Source: Chlorops oryzae (taxonomy: Eukaryota > Arthropoda > Insecta > Diptera > Chloropidae). Taken from it: DNA of 64,000 bases. The notes under the pieces are model-generated. The model was not told where the DNA came from, did not search any database, and saw only the letters and a program-made list of their open reading frames with translations. Made by a program: the position numbers and the translations under genes. Numbering within the stretch: position 1 is the stretch's first letter; each line of letters starts with the position of its first letter. The stretch lies in the NCBI GenBank assembly GCA_020466095.1, contig CM035806.1, forward strand, positions 169,031,871-169,095,870, given 5' to 3'. Positions 22,694 through 34,402 of the stretch are shown piece after piece.

Positions 22694-23382
22694 CCCAGCA
22701 GCGAATGTAATGCATGCTTCATCGATGACAAGTAATGCCATTTGATGACACACTCGATCCTTTCCTGTTGAAATATGCATTACATTTAACATTGTGTGAC
22801 ATTGGCGTAAGCGTAAAGGCTTCTGCTGCAATTAACCTTTCATCAATGAAGTCATTGAACCAATGACGTTTTATTTTTGGATTACCTTTATCTCTTGCGC
22901 TGCATTACTTTCGTATATAAATTCATTGATTACCCAAAGATTATTTTCACCGATGCATTCCAAATAAAAACACACATACTAATAGGCGATTGGTAATGTA
23001 AAAGCCGCTCCTATTGCATTACCTAGAATCAAATCTGAATCCGTTTTGTGTACTTTCGTACTATAAGGTTGCATTTTCTGCATTACTTTCATGACAAAAT
23101 TTCGCTCAAAGTAATGCAGAATTTTCTAAAAGTGTATTGCAGCAATTGATAACTATTGAAAAAGGTAATGCAGCCAATGCCATTATGATTAACTTAGAAA
23201 TTTTTTAGCAAAAACTTTAACCAAAATATTAACAATGCAAAATAAAATTGATGAAGTATTTGAAATAGTGGAGTTGATTACTTTTGAGAAAGCAATTCAT
23301 GCATATTGTAATGCTATTGCATTATTTTGGAGTTGATTCTAGATTGATGGCACTGGCATGCAATCGCAGTTTCGCTGCTGGG
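22694..23382. mobile_element. MITE M3 (CCCAGCAGCGAA ends, reiterated GTAATGC word)
   Basis: The ends are a perfect 12 bp inverted repeat CCCAGCAGCGAA, flanked by TA on both sides (22692-22693 and 23383-23384). The 7-mer GTAATGC/GCATTAC occurs nine times in 689 bp, in both orientations; under equal base frequencies fewer than 0.1 would be expected. No coding capacity. The termini match those of M1. Confidence 0.75.
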
Positions 23383-24170
23383 TAGGTAGAAGTATGTATA
23401 TATTTTCGAAACTGAAAAAATTTCTAATATAATGTCTAAATTCTGTTAGTTCCCAGGAAATCAGTAAAAATTTTCGATTTATATTATCTCACTGAAATAA
23501 ATATGTTATTCGCATTTTTTATTTGACTGGAAAATTTCGCGCAGTGTATGCACATCGTTACATTAAAATACGAAGCAGAAGTATCGTTGTGTGGATTTGG
23601 CAATCACTGGTTTAGATTCATACGCATGTGTGGACATTGTAAGTTCTGAGCTGAGCATTTAAAGTTTCCACAAGCAATGAGTGTTATTTGGTTGTCTGGT
23701 TTTTAATGTTCTCCTTAGCAGCTTAAAACTTTAAACCACTGAGTAAAAAACTTTAGCTCATTCATAAAGTCTTTTCTTCCATGCCGCATTGCCCGTGTGA
23801 GTGGATGAGTGTGTTTGTGTGGGTGTGTACGTGTCGGGGCGCAAGTGGGCTTCCGGTTTTCAATGGCGACGCAAAGTGTATACTGACCTCGTTTCGAAGC
23901 ACAACACATTCGTTTTTATGCAAATATAAATTAATAAAAATAAATTAACAACCACCTCAAAGAAAAAAAAAAAAAAATTACTTTTCATTTTATTTAATCT
24001 GGTTTTGAGAGTGCAAAACGGTTAAGATTTAGATATTTTGTAGGAGGAGGAAATACGGGCGATGGTGATTTAGTAACTTAGTTGCAAGTTGCTTTAGGTA
24101 CGTTGTGCCACTTCGATTCCATTAAGCGTAGCATAATTAATTTTTACCTTTTCACTGTCTTCATTTTTGC
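23383..24170. other. Non-coding stretch, no gene seen
   Basis: Ordinary AT-rich sequence with a (GT)-rich patch near 23810-23840 and a poly-A run near 23967. No gene recognised. Confidence 0.5.
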
Positions 24171-24172
24171 TA

Positions 24173-24194
24173 GGGGGGAGGGGAGGGGGGGGGG
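24173..24194 (+). other. Potential G-quadruplex tract
   Basis: Runs of six, four and ten G separated by single A residues. These can form a G-quadruplex in principle; no gene or promoter context was identified. Confidence 0.5.
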
Positions 24195-24236
24195 AAATAA
24201 TTTCATCGGAAATTTATCTGTCTATGTCTCTCTGTC

Positions 24237-24336
24237 CCCAGCAAACATTCTAAGTCCTAAATAACTCATATATGAATCCTTATAGGATTCGAAGCTCGCA
24301 CTCATATTTCGGAACAATCCGAAAATGTTGGCTGGG
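24237..24336. mobile_element. Short hairpin MITE M2 (CCCAGC ends, TC duplication)
   Basis: A 100 bp element with ends CCCAGCAAACATT and, reversed, CCCAGCCAACATT. TC flanks both sides (24235-24236 and 24337-24338). GGATTCG, AATCCGAA and GAATCC words occur inside. It is the smallest member of the CCCWGC group here. Confidence 0.65.
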
Positions 24337-24341
24337 TCTGT

Positions 24342-24432
24342 ATGTCTGTCTGTCGGTCTTTCGCTCTGTCTGTGTGTCTGTTTGTCTGTCTGTCTGTCGG
24401 TCTTTCGCTCTGTCTGTGCGTCTGTCTGTCTT
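24342..24432 (+). repeat. (GTCT)n microsatellite
   Basis: Irregular GTCT/GTCG repeats with an internal duplication of CTGTCTGTCGGTCTTTCGCT. Similar to the (GTCY)n tracts of the mini-me-like repeats, though the flanking mini-me sequence was not recognised here. Confidence 0.7.
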
Positions 24433-25002
24433 TAACGTTTAGAAGGAAGAAAGTGGTAAAAATACTTAAATCATCAGATATTTATTTTTAACATTCTGAT
24501 TCAAAGAGAGACTATCCTTGCCTTTCGCAAAATTGGAAAACAAATCGAATTATGTATGTATGTATCCAACCTGTAAATGTGCAAGGCTTTAATTTATTCA
24601 AAGCAATTTCATAAACATCAAAACTGTTGAATATTAATGGCGAAATGTTAATTTTCGGAGCCCTCAAGTCGCCACTTAACGTCTAGCAAATTGTCATTTT
24701 TATCACACCCGATGGATGGTGTCTGATAGACACTGATGCTGATGACATTATTGTTAGTATGTACCTACGTTACATTTTGTTTGGGGGGAAGATTTTGCGT
24801 ACATTAAATTTCTGTTCTAAATTATGGTGCGGAACTAACTGTTGGTGTACCAGATAGGGCTTAATGATGGGAAAAAGTTTGGCTATACAATCATAGTCGA
24901 ATGTTATTAAACACTGAAAAATTTTTGCCCATTTTTTGATAAAAATATTATAAAAAATATAAATAAAATATAATGTATGTACATTATATTATATACTTAT
25001 AT

Positions 25003-25385
25003 CTATAGAGCTCGGGTCTTGAATATTTTGAATTTTTTTGAATTATTTGAATTTTTTGAATATTTTGAATTTTTTTTGAATTTTTTTTTGCATTTAACTG
25101 TGTTTTTTGAATATTTTATAGGCTTTTTTTTGTTAATTTGACAATTCAGCATTTTAATAGGCATACTGAATCGAACTGATTTGGAATTTTTGACTGTAAA
25201 TTTTTTGAATATTTTGAATTTTTTGCATTTAAAAAAAAATTTTTTTTTTTTGAATATTTTGAGTTTTTGTGAATATTTTGAATTTTTTTGAATATTTTGA
25301 ATTTTTTTTCATTTTTAAAAAAATTTTTAAAAATATTTTTTTGATTTTTTTTTTCATTTTTTTACATTTTCAAATTCCGATGCAT
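25003..25385 (+). repeat. (GAATATTTT)n AT-rich dispersed repeat, copy 1
   Basis: TTGAATATTTTGAATTTTTT-type units follow GAGCTCGGGTCTTGAATATT. It includes GTTAATTTGACAATTCAGCA and a unit around GGCATACTGAATCGAACTG. The family recurs inverted at 26570-26775 and direct at 56510-56735. Confidence 0.65.
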
Positions 25386-26569
25386 ACTTATAAAATTATA
25401 AATATTCCTTATTTAAACCGATTTGTATGTTTTTCCTTTTAAATTAACCAATTTTCTGATTGATATTTTTCTCAGTGTAGACAACTAAAGTTGAAAATTT
25501 TTTTTTTTTTTACGATTTTTTCCCATTTGGCAAATTTCAATTTTAGTTGTTCAAATAATTTTTTTGCATTTTTCTATTTTTATTTTTATAGCTTAAATGA
25601 AAGACTTTTTCTAAAGCTATACAAAAAAATGTTATTTTACCAAAATCGATTGAGAAACAAACGACCTATGACGTATTATTAGGGTGCGTATCTGTCTATC
25701 TATTTCCATTTTGAAATACACTTCTTGTAGGCAAGAGACGTGATGGGTTGGGTTGGGGTATGGGGAGAGGTTTTCTCTCTTCCCCCTCTTGGGTCCGTAG
25801 CGTATAAATAGCGTTCGGACTAAATTGGTTAATTATAATTTTGTTTTGAGAAGACCTCTCTTTTTAATTTCAGTTGATCCTTCATTTATCCTTTTTTTTT
25901 TTTAGCCAAATAAATATGCGCACCACCCCTACGTATTATGCTAATGAACTCAAATTGAACGTTTAATTATTACGTAAAATAACAACCGTTCGGTCAAATT
26001 GAAAGAAAATGGAAAGCCCAAGGCATAGGTAAGTGAAATTATGTAAGCTTTAATATCCACATTAAAATCAAATGAAGTATGTACAATATACATACATATA
26101 TCGTTTATATATGTATGTATAGCAAAACAGAAGGTTTATAGCAGCTTCCAACGAAATCAGATAATTAGTTAATACTCGATCCGAAAGATCAAACTATAGT
26201 GATTAAATATCTGCATTAACTGTAATCCATTAGATTAGATTAGAATGGCGTGGGGTTTGGGTACTTTTTTGAAAAAAATATTATGGAATTTTTTTTTTTA
26301 ATGAATAGTTTTTGTTTTTATTTGTGTTCACTAGACCGTTAGCTACAACTTTGCCAAAGACAATTAATCGATATCTCGAAGTCTTACGGAACTGTTGAAC
26401 AAAAACTGATGCTACCACTTTTGACCAAAATCAGCAAGGCTCGCAATGTTTAGAGGGCTCCATAAAATCAAAACGACTGCTAAGATCGCTAAACCCAGCT
26501 AGGGTTTTACTCACCTTTGGTCGTACTATCAAACCTATATAGTGGAATCCCATTTTTTTTTTAGAAAAA
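25386..26569. other. Non-coding stretch, no gene seen
   Basis: AT-rich DNA with short TACATACATATA tracts near 26085-26120. No coding or RNA gene signal was recognised. Confidence 0.5.
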
Positions 26570-26775
26570 TTGATTTTTTTATCACTATGCCTCGGAATTT
26601 GAATATGTAAAAAAATGAAAAAAAATTCAAAAAAATTTTCAAAAAAAAAAAAAAAAAATTCAACAAAATCAAAATCTTCAAAAAATTCAAACAAAAATGC
26701 AAAAAATTCAAAATATTCAAAAAATTAAAAAAATTCAAAATGTTCAATATCCGAGCTCTATTTATCACAGTGTTA
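26570..26775 (-). repeat. (GAATATTTT)n repeat, copy 2 (inverted)
   Basis: Mirror of copy 1: TCAAAATATTCAAAAAATTA-type units ending with TTCAATATCCGAGCTCTATT. The two copies lie 1.2 kb apart in opposite orientation. Confidence 0.6.
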
Positions 26776-26889
26776 TATTATTAATACAATAAAGAGTCAA
26801 TGTCTACGAAGTGGAACTACCTTCACACTATCCGAATAAACCCTGCCAAAGTTGGATTGGTTCATTCAGCTTCGTTAAGTGCCACTCAA

Positions 26890-27074
26890 GAAAAAAAAAA
26901 AAAAATTCAAAAAAAAAATATTTAAAAAATATAAAAAAAATATTTAAAAAATATAAAAAAAATATAAAAAATATATAAAAAAAAATATAAAAAAATATAA
27001 AAAAATATAAAAAAATATAAAAAAAATATTAAAAAAAATATTAAAAAATATAAAAAAAATATTTAAAAAAAAAA
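26890..27074. repeat. (AAAAATAT)n low-complexity tract
   Basis: About 185 bp made almost only of A-runs separated by TAT or ATT. No gene content. Confidence 0.9.
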
Positions 27075-27118
27075 CAGCCTGGACCTTCCCACATTTAGGT
27101 CCATTCTCTCTAAAACAA

Positions 27119-27489
27119 CCCTGCAGGAAATGTCAATAGTGAATCTATACCCTTTCTCTATTGACCGCGTCAACAGTACGACTGACCAGTTATACCCGTC
27201 GCAATGCTTTCCGTTATTGACATTTAACATTGAGTTGTCATTGAATGTCAACAGAAGACCGAAAACCTATTGACGTCGGTACTATTATATAGACAAAAGG
27301 AGTACTCTTTCGCTTCATAAGTAGACATGTTGTTGACATGGTCAATAAAGATGAACTATACCTCTTGACAGTACAGTTTCTATAATGACACCGCCTATAA
27401 ATACTGTTGTTGACGTTGGAACTAGTTCTCTTGTCTATATTGACGTCAATATAGAAATGGGGCCATATGGCGCAAGGCTTCCTGCAGGG
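27119..27489. mobile_element. MITE M5 (CCCTGCAGGAA ends, reiterated TTGAC word)
   Basis: Perfect 11 bp terminal inverted repeats CCCTGCAGGAA, flanked by AA on both sides (27117-27118 and 27490-27491). TTGAC/GTCAA occurs twelve times in 371 bp, often as TTGACGTC. No coding capacity. Confidence 0.7.
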
Positions 27490-29001
27490 AATTATCTTTA
27501 AACACGCGCAGCAACAGCAAAATAAAAAATAAAAAACAAAATACAATGCACTAACAAAAACGTTGGAAAAATTTCATGGAGAAAACTAAGCCCTAATTCT
27601 ACTTTACTTATTATCGTCGCTTGTTTTTCTCTTGTCCTTGCAATTTCTCAACTGACGCATCACGTACACATATTTCCATTTAAGCGAATAGATACTATGA
27701 AAAATAAAGCCCGGAAAACTTTAAAATGAAAATAGGAAAAAAGAATCATCTCTTGAGCTACAATCCGCTGAGAAGAGGTTTCATTCCATTACTCCTTGGG
27801 GGCTTTGTCCAAGAAATCGTAAAACCTGTTTAATTAGGATAGAAATTCAGTTCGAGGAGATAAACTTATCAATCGTTGAAGAATTAGAAAAAAAAAAGAA
27901 TCTGAATGATGTAAAGATTTTCCTTTTAGATTTTAATTGAAATTCTCCATTCGAAATTGTCTTTTCGCAAAAAAAAAAAAAAATCTTTCGAAGCGTGCGT
28001 CACAGTCGAGCTAAACTTGCTCCTATATCTTACAGAAATTGAATTGGTAAACGGCGGCGGTGCACGTTTCCCCAAAGGGAGTCTCCACAAAAGCTGTTTG
28101 AGAGTCAGATTAAGTCAGAAGTTGAAGCATTTCTTTAAATTCTCCCTGCGGCACGATGGTTCTTACGCGCTACAATATGGTCAAAGCGAGTCCATCGTCA
28201 TACGGACATACATACATAGATATGAGAGCAAAGTGATAGACCGAGTCAGATAGAGAGAGCTAGATAGAGCGATAGAGAAATAGAGAGAGAGAGAGATTGA
28301 GTGAGCCATCGAGATAAAGACACATTCTGGCACAGTCCGAATTCCATGCTAACGCATAATCACGGCAAGCAAGTTAAGTCAAAACTGAGGAAAATATCAG
28401 CCTCAAAAATTTCCAACTGAGATTGGCAAGATAATTTATATTGGACCATCAATGGCAACAGCACAGGACAGCACAGCACAGCACAGCACACAAAAGCGGT
28501 TTCAACAATGGCCGTAATAAAAAGGGAATATTGCAAACGCTATTCCCAAAAATAGGAGTGAGGCGGAGCGGCCGCGGCGGCGATGGGCATTTGATGAAAG
28601 GATCTTAGCCGCCAATGGGCATTATGTATCGTTTGTTTATTCCCAAATTCAATGGGTAAACATAAAAACAAAGCGAAGGCATCAGTTGAAAATACCGCGA
28701 TGGGCGCTCTTCTGTTCTGTTCGGTTCTGTTCGGTTTTGTTCTATTCTGTTCTAATCTGTTTGATTGTGTTCGGTTCTTATTTGCTTTGTTTCGTTTCTT
28801 CTGCTTTATTTTTTTTTGGAATGGAATGCTAGTCCTGATTTACATTGCGAGGCATTTGCAATGGACCAGAGATGCGGCGTTTTGAGGGAAAATGTTCCCT
28901 AGATTAGGCGTAATTTTCGCCCGCCTTTTTTTTTTGAGATCGTTCGATTTTATTTTTCTCCAAGTCCTAAAATTATTTTGCTTGTATGTAGGTTTTTTTG
29001 T
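27490..29001. other. Non-coding stretch, no gene seen
   Basis: Includes a GAGA-rich tract (28238-28312), CAGCACAGCACAG repeats (28462-28490) and a GGCGGAGCGGCCGCGGCGGCG island near 28562. GAGA tracts can bind GAGA factor in flies, but nothing here shows a promoter. Confidence 0.5.
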
Positions 29002-29754
29002 TTAAGGGGGTCTTCTCATTGAGCAACTTTTTTTTTCGACTTTTTTTTTTTTTTGCATTTATTTATAGCTTGGGTAGTTGTGAATATGCCCCTAAAAGGA
29101 TTTTTTGAAATTCGAAATAGTTTAGAGGATATAGCCTTCTTTGTCGAGCAAGATCTGCGCTAAAACGAGTAATTTTTGCGTTGCTTCAAACTTTAAACGC
29201 GTTTATCTCGAAACCACGTTTTTCGAACTGGCGGCCATGATATCTCCAGTTCAACTGAACCGATTTTTATGAAACAAAGTGGAATCGACGCAGAATTGTC
29301 ACCATTCTCGGGTGAACCTCGACCATAATTTTAAAAAATTTTTTACTATTTTTTTTTTACACTAAACTACAAAAAAAAAAGCCCGAAATTGAAATTTTTT
29401 TTTGAATGGCCGCCATTTTGTCAAAAAAAATCACAAAATTAAGCTTGAGGTTCACCCGAGAATTACATCTATGCTGATTATAACCCCGTTTTTTTTTCCA
29501 TTTCGGACGCTCCGGAGACCCGGAATCGTGGCCGCCGTGACGGCACCTTTTTTTTCACCACCAACTTTGAAGTCTCATTACTTTTTGAACAGCCCACGTA
29601 TCGAGGCAAAAAAAATTTTTTTTTATTTACTTTGAACCTTTTGTAATACAATAAATAAAAAAAGTTTTCAATTATTCTTTGCGTTTTCAAATAAGAATTT
29701 TTTTAAAAAGGGTCCAAAAAACGGGTTTTCAATGAGAAGACCCCCTTAATGATA
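29002..29754. mobile_element. piggyBac-like MITE (TTAA, 17 bp TIR)
   Basis: The ends are TTAA-GGGGGTCTTCTCATTGA and its exact inverse ending in CCCCCTTAA near 29750. The TTAA target and the perfect TIR of about 17 bp point to piggyBac-type mobilisation, although the terminal bases differ from the classical CCC ends. No transposase ORF. A second, damaged copy lies inverted at about 40906-41628. Confidence 0.75.
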
Positions 29755-30360
29755 TTATTTGAGGGATATTTCAATAGTTACACAGGTCTACAAGTCAAAA
29801 AAATTCAAGGTAAAAATTTGCATAATATCAAACAAATTCCATCACTTCAGAGTTTCGAGTATTAATTTTGCTTTTTTCTAAATTATTTTTCTCAAATATG
29901 GTTTGAGTTATTTTGTTGTATGAGAAAAAAAAGAAGTTTGACAAAATTTTAGCTACTTTTGTGTCCTTTTATAAAATTAATTTTTTATTAGCCAAAAAAA
30001 ATTGGAAAATAGGAAAATTTTATAACCCCACACCGAGAGAAAAAGGTAGTTATATTAACTGAAAAAGCAGGTTAAAATAACCAAGTTCACCGTTAATTGT
30101 TAACTTATGTGTAGTAGCGGTCAATTCAACAGTACAAACACAGTCAATAAGGATATAACTACCTGATGGTTGATATAACTGTCTCGCGGTTAAATCAACT
30201 GTCACCAGCGACTGGGAAAAAAATTTAGTTTTTGCTTTGACTTTTTTTTTTATCTTCTTTTATTATTTTTTTTTTTTTTTTCCATTAAATTATTATATTT
30301 TTTCTTTATTTATTTGTTTCTATTTAAATCTTTTTCTCTTTCACCTCTTTAAATTTTCTC

Positions 30361-30430
30361 GCCTCGGCCGAGCCTTGAACCGCTGACCTCTCCACTTCGC
30401 TGGGCGAACGTCTTAACCATGACGCTAAAC
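30361..30430 (-). other. tRNA-like module 1 in MITE copy B
   Basis: The minus strand shows TAGCGT(C)ATGGTTAAG as an A box and GGTTCAAGGCT as a B box, at tRNA spacing. The acceptor arms do not pair. Homologous to 7302-7374 and 54990-55060. Confidence 0.6.
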
Positions 30431-30643
30431 GAACGAATTTAATTTGTTGGTCAAAATGCTCACTTCAGTTTAGGGTTGCTCAAGGTTGCTCCCAAAATCT
30501 TTTGCTTGAAAATAAACCATTAAAAAAAAAATAAAATAAAATAAAATCTTAAAAATTTAGGAGAAAATTTTTGTCTTCCAAAACAACTACACTCTGAACA
30601 AAAAAAAAAAACTGTAATTAAAGAAAAAATTCAGAAAAAAAGA

Positions 30644-30711
30644 AAGGGATAGAACCCCGAAGCTCACGACTGTCGAGTCACAGTTTAAAGCACTGAGCTA
30701 TCGAAACCTCC
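30644..30711 (-). other. tRNA-like module 2 in MITE copy B
   Basis: The minus strand reads TAGCTCAGTGC and, downstream, CGGGGTTCTATCCCT, matching the modules at 275-348 and ~54665-54737. Confidence 0.55.
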
Positions 30712-31010
30712 GGAGACGGTTGATCAGAATGCGAACTTATACGTCTAAGTGAACGAAAGCGAATTTGAACATAAAAAGTAACTGTTTTTCAACTGTTCAT
30801 TTGACTGCCTTTTTCAGTGCATTTAACGCGGAATACAGTTTATTTTGACCACTCTTACTTTAACTGTTCTAAGTAGTTGATTTAACTGTTGTTATTTCTC
30901 TCGGTGTACTATAAAAGCGACTTCTAGCGACTTCTTTGCTATTTTTATTCCCCTTTGGAAATGCCATTGCGATTTGACGATTTTTTTTTCCAAACTATCG
31001 TATGGAAGTA

Positions 31011-31510
31011 CAGTAGAATCTCGCAAAAGTTAATCGATTTGTCCCAGGGGTAATCAACTTTTCCGAATTATTAACTTTTCCAAATGTCTTTCAAAATCGA
31101 AAAAAAATTAATGAAATAGAGACTACATGCATAAAAATATGTTTATGCAAACATTACATGCTTATTTTATTTAAAGTTTTTATTTTAAATCAGTTTTACA
31201 CAGATATAGTTTAACTCAATTTTTTTCAACAACTTCTATTTCACAATAAGGCTGCACGCTTCGATCGAATTTGTCACTTTAAACTGTTACCGTTATGATA
31301 TGCGTTGTCTTATTTTGTTTTTCTTCGCTATTCCACGTAATACACACGAAATAGGGGTGATTTAATAAAAAAAAGGAAAAGAAAAAAAATTACGCTCAGA
31401 AAAGTTAACGCCAAAATTAACTTTTTAGAACGCTACGTGGGAGCTGAAATTCGATTAACTTAACCAAGCGTTTAACTCATTCGAGCGGTAACTTTTGCGA
31501 GATTCTACTG
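31011..31510. mobile_element. pogo-like MITE (CAGTAGAATCTCGC ends, reiterated AACTTTT word)
   Basis: The ends are a perfect 22 bp inverted repeat beginning CAGTAGAATCTCGCAAAAGT, flanked by TA on both sides (31009-31010 and 31511-31512). CAGTA-type termini with TA duplication are typical of pogo/Tc1 elements. AACTTTT/AAAAGTT occurs six times in 500 bp. No transposase. Confidence 0.8.
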
Positions 31511-31512
31511 TA

Positions 31513-32778
31513 TTTTAAAAGACATTCCGAAAATGTGTTAAGAAACCAATTCGCATTCTGCCAACTGGTTGCCAACTCACCACAGCGGCGACAATGATGG
31601 ATAAAATGTAAAAAAAAAAAAAAAAAAAAAAAAATAATGAGCCTATATTTTGGAAATGGAAATCATGAAGTGTGGGTAGAAAAAAAAAAAAGTTAATCCT
31701 TCTCTCGTTCCTGTAAATGTTCACCAATGTAAATTGGAATGAAGGCAAAATTTGCATACGCATTCATTAATGGTCATATTTTCCACGAAACGCCGCCGCT
31801 CTCATTGATCATTTAATGCATAAAAAATTGTTTGTTTCTGCCCATTGTCAGTGGTGGTCGAGATGAGTAAGGCGGCGGCGGAGCTTGCGGTTTAGGAGCG
31901 TTACTTCCTTCAATATTTGAGAGAAAATTAAGATTTCTCGTGAAAATCATTGTAAGCTTACATTTTCCTGATTGCTTATCCGGACCCCCTTCTCCCCTCG
32001 ATGGAATATTTGCCACGATGAGACGACTACGGCATCTCATCATCATTATTATCTTTTTACGAACTAAGCTGATGAAGCGAAAATAAATGAAAGCCCCAGG
32101 ATTTCGATCCTGCGGACTAAATTTGCAATATTTTCAATTCGATTGTTTGATTGTTTTTTGGGTTCGGGGGGCGGTTGCGGAAATCTCCCAGTTGTCTAAA
32201 TCCCTTCGAAAGATTTAAATGAATTTATATGTGTGTGCGCGCAAATGAATAAAGCGTGATTTAGTTCCATTTTGGGAACATTTCGGAGAATCTAAAACGA
32301 TTCTCTATTTATGTATAATTAATGGTTATTGGATTTACGAATGCATAATTGCACGAATGTTATTAATAACTCGTTTTATGCGTTAGGCGACGAACATAAG
32401 CTGTTTATATTCCACACTAAAAATTGACTTATATTTATTATGATTGGTGCATTTGCACCATTTATTTGGGCATCCATTTCACATCTCCCAATGAGACATG
32501 AGACCGAGGTTGGCTATTACATTATTTTTGGTCAACATTATTATTGGTGTTAAATTGTTGCATTCAAGTTTCCAAGTGATAATGAAAGAGAGTTTCTGCT
32601 CAGGAACGCGATTGGCCCCCGTGAAAAGGATATAAATGTTTTGTTGATTTTTGATTTTGCGTTCTAGCTACAAACATCGAGTAGATACCGAGCTTAATAT
32701 TTCTATTGCCTTCTAGTTTCCTTGAAAAATCATTTTTCTTAAGCCGTTTTTTCAAAATTTCTTATCTCAAAAGATAAC
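31513..32778. other. Non-coding stretch, no gene seen
   Basis: Contains a poly-A run (31610-31634). The frame at 31813-32046 (minus) has no recognisable domain. No RNA gene recognised. Confidence 0.5.
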
Positions 32779-32780
32779 TA

Positions 32781-33355
32781 CACAGAGAAAAAAAATCATC
32801 CAGAAAATTGGTTAATTCAAAAGGAAAAATATACAAAAGGAATATTTTTAATTTTAACAATTTTTCTTGTTGGGGAAAAATAAAGATTTTCCCTTTGAAT
32901 CAACCATATTTAAGGTTGAATTGAAATGATAATTTTAAAAAATGGATTAAAATTCAAATTGTTGAAATAACCACGGACGTCATTGAAATGACAAGATAAT
33001 ATTTAAAATAAAATAAAAAATGGCCACAGAGCCCTCTGCTGAACATAACCCCCCAAAAAAGCCATCGAATGAACTTCATCCAATTTTGTCAGTCCGTTGT
33101 CGTGTGACTGCTTTCGCAATGCTTAAAAAGTTCTAAGATGAATAAATATGTTATATGTCCTATTTTATAAACCAAATGAGAATTATAGCGAACGCAAAAA
33201 AAATTTTAATTAAACATTTTTCCTTCCAAATCAACCAAATATTTTGTTGACTCGACCATTTTTCTTTTGAAATTTTCGTTCTGCTCGAAAATCAAAAGGA
33301 CTGTGAATAACAATGCGCCCCCTTTTTAAAAAATCATGGTCATTTTCTCTCAGTG
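32781..33355. mobile_element. Tc1-like MITE (CACWGAGAGAAAA ends, TA)
   Basis: Left end CACAGAGAAAAAAAATCATC, reversed right end CACTGAGAGAAAATGACCAT, with TA on each side (32779-32780 and 33356-33357). Related in its terminal motif to the CACCGAGAG family but with a different body and no tRNA-like module. CAAAAGG occurs three times. Confidence 0.65.
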
Positions 33356-33357
33356 TA

Positions 33358-34400
33358 AGAGAGAAAGATGAAGCAAATGGCGACTGATAGTTGATAAAGC
33401 CACTTTTTATTCTACTTTTATATTACCTTTCATAAAAAAAACTTTTTATCAAACATACAAAAACCGAAATGCATTTTATATGTAGACACTCTCGGTACTG
33501 ATATGCTGCGGTAGACGTATGTATGTATGTCATACGAATGCAGCACAAATGTGCGAAAAATGTTAGAAGAAGGCTTCACTCATGCGGCATTCACATAGTC
33601 CTTCATTATGTCATCGGGACAGTGAACTCATTAAAGGGCAAACTATTTATTTGAATACGAAAATCTCCACTGTGGACTACTAAGCCACAAAGACTAAAAT
33701 ATTTTAATCATTTCTAATTGGACAGGACAGGACTGGACAGGACAGAGAAGAACGAAAACGCATTACAATGCGGTGTACAGGTGGCTTATGTGTGCTTATG
33801 TTCTTGCAAACATATAAATACTCGTATGTATAAGACACCTGGAGCCTTCCCGAGAGCATGTACCAGCGCGTTGTGCTCCCGCATTAAATAAACAGAGCAC
33901 ATGCAAGCTAATTAATTTCATTTCGTTGAAGAGTTATCATAATTACAATGCCTGAGTATGCTTTACCAATATTAATACAGATTTTCGTTCCTAAATACGT
34001 TAAATACATCGCACACATATATAACAAGAACGAACGTAGAAGCGTACCAGCGTTGCCACATGAATTTTCTAGCAAGGCGGCGGGGGCTTTGTTCAAAATT
34101 TTCTCCAATTATATAAATTTTCGCCCTTATTATAGTTCATCAATCGATCGATATTTTTCGATACAGTATCAACTAAAAATTTAATTTCTAATATTGATAA
34201 TCTTCCAGCAATATTTAAATTAAAAAAAAAAATTCCATTCACTGGCAAATTATGCAATTGTGTGTGTGTGTGTGTGAGATTTAAGCTCACATTCTTTGTC
34301 TCTTTACTCTTTGAAATATTTTGTTAAACCCCAAGGGCCTCAATATCCACTGAAACGCTACTGCTGTGTGTGTGTAATCGTGCGTGTGTGTGTGCGTGTG
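33358..34400. other. Non-coding stretch, no gene seen
   Basis: Contains GTATGTATGTATG near 33520, a GGACAGGACTGGACAGGACA run near 33720 and (GT)n runs at 34260-34276 and 34363-34402. No gene recognised. Confidence 0.5.
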
Positions 34401-34402
34401 TG

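Larger units (their letters stand above)
30031..30906 (+). mobile_element. Tc1-like MITE copy B (CACCGAGAG family), full length
   Basis: Starts CACCGAGAGAAAAAGG, ends TTATTTCTCTCGGTG followed by TA. The preceding dinucleotide is CA; the inverted copy C has TA on both sides, so TA was probably the target. AACTGT/ACAGTT occurs nine times in 876 bp. Two tRNA-like modules lie inside. No transposase is encoded. Confidence 0.75.
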
